From: Flammeovirga agarivorans
GTDB lineage: Bacteria > Bacteroidota > Bacteroidia > Cytophagales > Flammeovirgaceae
Length of the DNA stretch: 64,000 bases
Reading direction: 5' to 3'
Assembly (NCBI RefSeq): GCF_012641475.1
Contig: NZ_JABAIL010000004.1
Span: 558,001-622,000 of the forward strand
In this document: in pieces, positions 59,745-64,000 of the stretch
How the letters are laid out: each line of letters opens with the position of its first letter
Position numbering within the stretch: the first letter of the stretch is position 1
Program-made: the position numbers and the translations under genes
The notes under the pieces: model-generated
What the model was told of the DNA's origin: nothing
The model's database searches: none
What the model saw: only the letters and a program-made list of their open reading frames with translations

Positions 59745-60674
59745 ATGACTATGATTGAAGAGTACAACAAAATTATTGAATCATTAAACATCAAGTTTAT
59801 CAGATCCAACAGTCTGAATGTAATACGTTCTGTAAAAGTTTCTAACTTCTACGACGTACAAAACACTGTCATCCAGGTGAAATCAGGCGTTATCCAAATC
59901 ACCGAAGATGAAATAGCAAAGAAAGGTGACCTAGTTTTTATTCCAGGTGGTAAATCTGTCGAAATCACTTTTGGTGATTCTGATACTACTGAAGTTACTA
60001 ACGAAAGTTTTATTAACGATAGAGACTCATACTTAAGAAAAATCACTGACGATGTATCTATCCATACCATACAAACTAGTTTCACTTCTGTAACTTTTGA
60101 CGCCAAGGCTTTTGATTCAGTAAACTTTTTTAATTCTCTTGACATCCCCCCTTTTATTATTCCGGAGCAAGTAGAAGTTAATGAGGCTATTGATAAAATT
60201 TATCAAGAATCTTTAGGCGAAAAGCCAGGCAAAGACCGTATTGCTACGAACTTAACTGAGTATGCTGTCATTGAAGTGTTTAGACATGTATTAGAGCAGA
60301 AACTATTTGTTGAGCAAATTGCTACAAATAGCAACTACTTTAAAGATCCTCGTCTAATCGATATCTTCAATTTTATCAAAGACAATTTATCTAGCGATTT
60401 GTCTAACAAAATTTTAGCAAATGTTGCCAATGTATCTGAAGACTATGTTGGGCAATACTTTAAGATGTTGACAGGTATTAACCCACAAGATTACATTGAA
60501 TACCAAAGAATGGAGAAAGCTGTTGAGCTTCTTCGTACTTCTAGAAAGAGTATTCGAGCAATTGGTTCAGAGGTTGGGTACAAAGATACAGCTTACTTCT
60601 GTAGAAGATTTAAAATGATGTTTGGTATTCCAGCAGGTAAAATGCGTAGAAGAGATTCATTAATGAATGTCTAG
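59745..60674 (+). CDS. AraC-family transcriptional regulator
   Basis: The 309-residue protein has an N-terminal cupin-like domain (about 15-110, DVQNTVIQVKSGVIQIT, then LVFIPGGKSVEIT) that probably senses a ligand. The C-terminal AraC DNA-binding domain (about 205-300) has two helix-turn-helix parts: ILANVANVSEDYVGQYFKML and IRAIGSEVGYKDTAYFCRRF. The target genes are unknown; flanking genes (ispG, flavin reductase) are not obviously inducible by it. It is monocistronic with its own promoter and terminator. Confidence 0.88.
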   Translation: MTMIEEYNKIIESLNIKFIRSNSLNVIRSVKVSNFYDVQNTVIQVKSGVIQITEDEIAKKGDLVFIPGGKSVEITFGDSDTTEVTNESFINDRDSYLRKITDDVSIHTIQTSFTSVTFDAKAFDSVNFFNSLDIPPFIIPEQVEVNEAIDKIYQESLGEKPGKDRIATNLTEYAVIEVFRHVLEQKLFVEQIATNSNYFKDPRLIDIFNFIKDNLSSDLSNKILANVANVSEDYVGQYFKMLTGINPQDYIEYQRMEKAVELLRTSRKSIRAIGSEVGYKDTAYFCRRFKMMFGIPAGKMRRRDSLMNV

Positions 60675-60708
60675 TTGGAAAGAATCCACATCTTAAAGAT
60701 ATCAGGTG

Positions 60709-60740
60709 AGAGACTCATTTTTTGTGAGTCTCTTTTTTTT
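60709..60740 (+). terminator. Terminator of the AraC-family gene
   Basis: A perfect 9-bp stem (60709-60717 with 60725-60733) is followed by a run of eight T ending at 60740. It lies 34 bases after the stop. Confidence 0.87.
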
Positions 60741-60864
60741 ATTTCTTTCTTAAAACTATTTGATAGTTACAGGGTTGTATTCCTGATTTAAATCAAATTT
60801 TAAAAATGTAGGTTTAAACTTCTTTATTATTTTTAAATCATCATTCTTAATTAATTTTTATCCC

Positions 60865-60872
60865 TATTTTTG
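60865..60872 (+). promoter_or_regulatory. Possible -7 element of ispG
   Basis: TATTTTTG matches TAnnTTTG and lies 33 bases before the ATG. The flank ATTTTTATCC just upstream is almost the same as at the AraC-gene promoter. No clear TTTG element is seen 17-21 bases upstream. Confidence 0.45.
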
Positions 60873-60905
60873 CCACAAATAACGTTTAAAAGAAGAATTG
60901 TAGTT

Positions 60906-62876
60906 ATGCACACAAATTGGTATTGTGACGATATTAACTCTTACCAGAGAAGGGAAACTGTTGAAGTAACAATTGGAGGTATTCCAATGGGTGGTTCAAA
61001 CCCGATTAGAGTACAGTCTATGACAACAGTGGACACGATGGACACAGAAGGATCTATCGAAGAAGTAATAAGAATGGTAGATTCTGGTTGTGAATACGTT
61101 AGAATTACTGCTCCTAGTATTAAAGAGGCTGAGAACCTTAAAAATATAAAAGAAGGATTAAAGGCAAGAGGGTACGATGTCCCATTAGTTGCCGATATTC
61201 ACTTCACTCCCAATGCTGCAGAAGTTGCAGCAAAGATCGTTGAAAAAGTACGTATCAACCCGGGTAACTATGCTGATAAAAAGAAATTTGATTTCATTGA
61301 ATATGATGATGAAACATATCAAGCAGAGTTAGAAAGAATTAGAGAACGTTTTATTCCACTTGTGGAAATCTGTAAGGAACATGGGACTGCTATGCGTATC
61401 GGTACTAACCATGGTTCTTTATCTGATCGTATCCTAAGTAGATATGGAGACACTCCACTAGGCATGGTAGAATCAGCTCTTGAGTTCTTAAGGATTTGTA
61501 ATGACTTAGACTATCACAATATTGTTCTTTCAATGAAAGCAAGTAATACGCAAGTGATGGTTCAGGCCTATCGCCTACTTGTACAGAAAATGCAAGAAGA
61601 AGGGCTCAAACCCTATCCTCTTCATTTAGGTGTAACTGAGGCAGGTGATGGTGAAGACGGTAGAGTTAAATCTGCTGTTGGTATTGGTACTTTGCTTGAA
61701 GATGGGCTTGGCGACACGGTTCGTGTTTCTTTAACAGAAGCTCCAGAAGCGGAAGCTCCAGTTGCAGCAGCCCTTATCAACAGATATGATGATAGAGCAG
61801 CTACTGCAGATCGAATTAATACAACAATTGATGCTTCTCCCAAAAACCCTTTCCAATACGAAAGACGTAAAACTATCGAGGTAGATACTTTTGGTGATCA
61901 TAACGTTCCAAGAGTAATTGCTGACTTTAGTGAAGTGGAAAACATACAAATGTCAGATCTTAAAAGTATCGGGCATCATTATCTTCCTGCAACTGACAAA
62001 TGGGGAATGTCAGACCATGGTGCTGATTTTATTTATACAGGTAAAGCACCTCTCCCATTTATGTCACCTAGCGGGATGAAAAATATTGTAGATGCTGATA
62101 TTTGGCAATCTAATATGGATACCTATCCACTATTCTCTGTTGAGAACTATTTTTCTTCTGCTATCAAGCACAATAGTTTAAACTTTGTCAGAGGAAATAT
62201 CAATGATATTAATGAGCAAGTTATTGAGGATTTATCAAAAGATACAACTGTAGTCTTATGGATTTTCTCTGAGAACTCTCATACAATGCCTGAGTTAAGG
62301 GCTATCTTATTTAAATTATATGCTGCTAATGTTGGTTGCCCTGTTGTCATTGAAAGAGATTATAAGAATGTCACTCCAGATGAACTACAATTATATAGCT
62401 CAACGGATATTGGTGGTGTCTTAATAGATGGTTTAGGTGATGGCGTTTTCTTAAAACCGCTTCCTTCAAACAATAAAGAAGAATTACTTGATCAATTAAC
62501 TACAAGTAATCGCCTTGCGTTTGGTATCCTTCAAGCAGCAAGAACAAGAATGACAAAAACCGAATACATCTCTTGTCCTTCTTGTGGACGTACTTTATTC
62601 GATCTTCAAGAGACAACAGCGATGATTAGAAAAAGAACGGATCATCTAAAAGGTTTGAAAATTGGTATTATGGGATGCATTGTCAATGGCCCTGGAGAGA
62701 TGGCAGATGCTGATTATGGATATGTTGGTTCTGGTAAAGGAAAGATTACCTTATATAGAGGCCAAGATGTAGTAAAAAGAGGCGTCCCTTCTGAAAGTGC
62801 TGTAGATGAACTGATAAAAATTATTGATGGAGATGGCAATTGGTTTGAACCAGAAACCAGCGAAATCGAAGCATAA
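60906..62876 (+). CDS. ispG: 4-hydroxy-3-methylbut-2-en-1-yl diphosphate synthase, long form
   Basis: The 656-residue enzyme of the MEP isoprenoid pathway begins at the ATG at 60906 (MHTNWYCDD; a TTG at 60870 is unlikely). The TIM-barrel start shows VTIGGIPMGGSNPIRVQSM and VADIHFTPNAAEVAA. A long insert (about 310-520) makes it plant- and Bacteroidota-like rather than the 370-residue E. coli form. The 4Fe-4S cysteines are in YISCPSCGRTLFDLQE and GIMGCIVNGPGEM. It reduces methylerythritol cyclodiphosphate. The gene is monocistronic, between the AraC-family gene and rpsA. Confidence 0.95.
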   Translation: MHTNWYCDDINSYQRRETVEVTIGGIPMGGSNPIRVQSMTTVDTMDTEGSIEEVIRMVDSGCEYVRITAPSIKEAENLKNIKEGLKARGYDVPLVADIHFTPNAAEVAAKIVEKVRINPGNYADKKKFDFIEYDDETYQAELERIRERFIPLVEICKEHGTAMRIGTNHGSLSDRILSRYGDTPLGMVESALEFLRICNDLDYHNIVLSMKASNTQVMVQAYRLLVQKMQEEGLKPYPLHLGVTEAGDGEDGRVKSAVGIGTLLEDGLGDTVRVSLTEAPEAEAPVAAALINRYDDRAATADRINTTIDASPKNPFQYERRKTIEVDTFGDHNVPRVIADFSEVENIQMSDLKSIGHHYLPATDKWGMSDHGADFIYTGKAPLPFMSPSGMKNIVDADIWQSNMDTYPLFSVENYFSSAIKHNSLNFVRGNINDINEQVIEDLSKDTTVVLWIFSENSHTMPELRAILFKLYAANVGCPVVIERDYKNVTPDELQLYSSTDIGGVLIDGLGDGVFLKPLPSNNKEELLDQLTTSNRLAFGILQAARTRMTKTEYISCPSCGRTLFDLQETTAMIRKRTDHLKGLKIGIMGCIVNGPGEMADADYGYVGSGKGKITLYRGQDVVKRGVPSESAVDELIKIIDGDGNWFEPETSEIEA

Positions 62877-62880
62877 TATA

Positions 62881-62917
62881 AAAGCCTATTGTTTTCTTAA
62901 CAATAGGCTTTCTTTTT
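62881..62917 (+). terminator. Terminator of ispG
   Basis: A perfect 13-bp stem (62881-62893 with 62899-62911) with a 5-nt loop is followed by a T-rich stretch (TTTCTTTTT, 62909-62917). It separates ispG from rpsA. Confidence 0.85.
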
Positions 62918-63008
62918 ACCCTCTTAATTTATAAAACTGTTCTGATTCACATTTACCCTTCTTAACATTACACCTATAGTCAGTTTTTTAATATTGAAAA
63001 TTATTCAC

Positions 63009-63016
63009 TATCTTTG
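63009..63016 (+). promoter_or_regulatory. -7 element of the rpsA promoter
   Basis: TATCTTTG matches TAnnTTTG, with a T-rich tract (62984-62989) at the place of the -33 element. Transcription would start near 63022, giving a leader of about 140 bases before the rpsA ATG. Confidence 0.55.
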
Positions 63017-63021
63017 CAGGC

Positions 63022-63079
63022 CGAAATACACGTACTAGCTCTGTATTTCGACTGTTTGATTTTCCACGTACTAGCTCTG
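63022..63079 (+). promoter_or_regulatory. rpsA leader, 5' hairpin and 15-base direct repeat
   Basis: A perfect 9-bp hairpin (63022-63030 with 63042-63050) would form at the 5' end of the mRNA. The 15 bases CACGTACTAGCTCTG occur at 63029-63043 (spanning the loop and stem edge) and again exactly at 63065-63079. An exact repeat of this size in a short leader is not expected by chance. It may be a duplicated protein- or RNA-binding site. Confidence 0.6.
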
Positions 63080-63113
63080 GGGTCAACAAATTTATAACAT
63101 ATTTAAAATTAAT

Positions 63114-63154
63114 CTCTTACGTGACAGCACTAACGTAAGGGCGTAAAAAGTGCT
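63114..63154 (+). promoter_or_regulatory. H-type pseudoknot in the rpsA leader
   Basis: Stem 1 pairs 63114-63122 with 63133-63141 (9 bp, one G-U). Stem 2 pairs the loop bases AGCACT (63126-63131) with AGTGCT (63149-63154), 6 bp. The connecting loops are 3 nt (63123-63125), 1 nt (63132) and 7 nt (63142-63148, A-rich). These lengths suit a classical H-type pseudoknot. It ends nine bases before the rpsA ATG, so folding could block ribosome access. Confidence 0.6.
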
Positions 63155-63163
63155 ATTACAATT

Positions 63164-64000
63164 ATGTCAGAACAATCACAAGACTTCAACTGGGACGAGT
63201 TTGAAAGCTCACAATCAGCATTCGGTGACGGTTATTCAGCTGCCGAAAAAGAAGAAATGTTAAAAATGTACGAAGGTACATTAAACCAACTTAACGAGCA
63301 GGAAGTAGTTAAAGCTACTGTAGTTTCTATTACTGATCGTGACGTAGTTTTAAACATCGGCTTCAAATCTGATGGTTTAGTTCCTTCAAACGAATTCCGT
63401 GACACTCCAGACCTAAAAGTAGGTGATGAAGTTGAGGTATTTGTTGAGCAACAAGAAGACAATCACGGTCAACTTGTTCTTTCTAGAAGAAAAGCTAAAA
63501 TCGTTCGCGCTTGGGAGAATATCCAAAATGCTCTTGATAACGACGTTGTTATCGAAGGTGTTGTTAAGCGTAGAACAAAAGGTGGTCTTATCACTGATAT
63601 CTTTGGAATCGAGGCGTTCTTGCCAGGTTCTCAAATTGATGTGAAGCCTATCCGTGACTTCGACGTATTCGTTGGTAAGAAGATGGAATTGAAAGTGGTT
63701 AAAATCAACCACGCAAATGATAACGTTGTAGTTTCTCATAAGATCCTTATCGAGAAGGATTTGGAAGAGCAAAAACAACGCATCTTGAACAACCTAGAAA
63801 GAGGTCAAATCTTGGAAGGTGTGATCAAAAACATGACAAACTTCGGTGTATTCATCGATTTAGGTGGTGTAGATGGTCTTCTTCACATTACAGACATCTC
63901 TTGGGGTCGTATTTCTCATCCAGAGGAAGTATTGCAGCTTGACCAAAAAGTTAACGTTGTTGTACTTGACTTTGATGATGACAAGAAACGTATCTCATTA
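63164..64000 (+). CDS. rpsA: 30S ribosomal protein S1 (partial, runs off the window)
   Basis: The frame is open from the ATG at 63164 to the right edge (279 codons), so the 3' part is missing. The protein starts MSEQSQDFNWDEFESSQSAF, an acidic lead typical of Bacteroidota S1. S1 OB domains follow: VVKATVVSITDRDVVLNIGF, then IEGVVKRRTKGGLITDIFG, and a third with LEGVIKNMTNFGVFIDLGG and GLLHITDISWGRISHPEE. S1 helps the small subunit bind mRNA. This is of special weight in a phylum with few Shine-Dalgarno sites. The leader structures upstream suggest autogenous control. Confidence 0.96.
   Translation, partial: MSEQSQDFNWDEFESSQSAFGDGYSAAEKEEMLKMYEGTLNQLNEQEVVKATVVSITDRDVVLNIGFKSDGLVPSNEFRDTPDLKVGDEVEVFVEQQEDNHGQLVLSRRKAKIVRAWENIQNALDNDVVIEGVVKRRTKGGLITDIFGIEAFLPGSQIDVKPIRDFDVFVGKKMELKVVKINHANDNVVVSHKILIEKDLEEQKQRILNNLERGQILEGVIKNMTNFGVFIDLGGVDGLLHITDISWGRISHPEEVLQLDQKVNVVVLDFDDDKKRISL

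Noticed and set aside
63232-63778. Minus-strand frames of 76 and 121 codons at the right end
   Set aside because: They are antisense to rpsA, whose S1 domains are unmistakable in the plus strand.
1-64000. CRISPR arrays, prophage, insertion sequences, tRNA or rRNA genes
   Set aside because: I saw no regularly spaced repeats, no transposase or integrase frame, no terminal inverted repeats flanking genes and no tRNA-like T-arm. Faint or diverged elements could be missed by eye.

Overview
The window is about 64 kb of AT-rich DNA (roughly one third G+C by eye) from a member of the Bacteroidota, most likely a marine Cytophagia of the Flammeovirga type. The phylum is supported by Bacteroidota-style promoters (TTTG, about 19-21 nt, TAnnTTTG), starts without Shine-Dalgarno sequences, a TonB-dependent receptor paired with a DUF4249 lipoprotein, the long form of IspG, PafA-type phosphatase, GSCFA and DUF4834 proteins, and many GH92 enzymes. 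The genus is inference. There is no integrase, transposase, phage gene, CRISPR array, rRNA or tRNA gene, so this looks like ordinary chromosome with accessory patches.

Layout. 1-10 kb: the end of a 2-oxoacid dehydrogenase E1 gene, a menA-TPR-xseA-xseB-LolC/E-like permease operon on the minus strand, a sirtuin, a SiaC-like phosphoprotein, an FKBP isomerase and a PspC/GIN membrane protein. 10-16 kb: a coiled-coil protein, a LEA14-like lipoprotein and a large nucleotide-transporter/HEAT/cNMP-binding fusion. 16-27 kb: a five-gene exoglycosidase operon (glycosylasparaginase, GH92, GH20, GH92, GH92), best read as an N-glycan trimming system. 27-34 kb: housekeeping genes (acyl-CoA carboxylase beta, rpsF-rpsR-rplI, a COG0523 GTPase, a GMP reductase-like enzyme, mreB). 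34-48 kb: an undescribed four-fold repeat protein, a siaB-siaC pair, cvfB-truC, DUF445-maf-WD40/caspase-DUF2061, an AP2/HNH-like DNA-binding protein and a TPR-SpoIIE phosphatase that could be the SiaA partner of the siaBC genes. 48-64 kb: half a transketolase, GSCFA, pafA, glpD, the TonB receptor/DUF4249 pair, a GAF/PAS membrane sensor with flavin reductase, an AraC regulator, ispG and the start of rpsA. The rpsA gene runs off the right edge; its leader holds a direct repeat, a hairpin and a well-formed H-type pseudoknot.

How genes may work together. The glycosidase operon encodes lipid-anchored, Sec-exported and Tat-exported enzymes that could strip mannose and GlcNAc and then split GlcNAc-Asn. 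The SiaA/B/C-like phosphatase, kinase and phosphoprotein genes lie at three places and could form one or two partner-switching circuits. The secreted WD40-caspase protein is transcribed tightly with maf and a DUF445 gene. In several convergent gene pairs the terminator hairpin of one gene overlaps or abuts the stop codon of the other.

The most unusual signals are the rpsA leader pseudoknot, the four-fold repeat protein at 34 kb, the WD40-caspase gene, the N-glycan operon and the transporter/HEAT/cNMP fusion. Family names come from reading the translated sequences; no database search was run.
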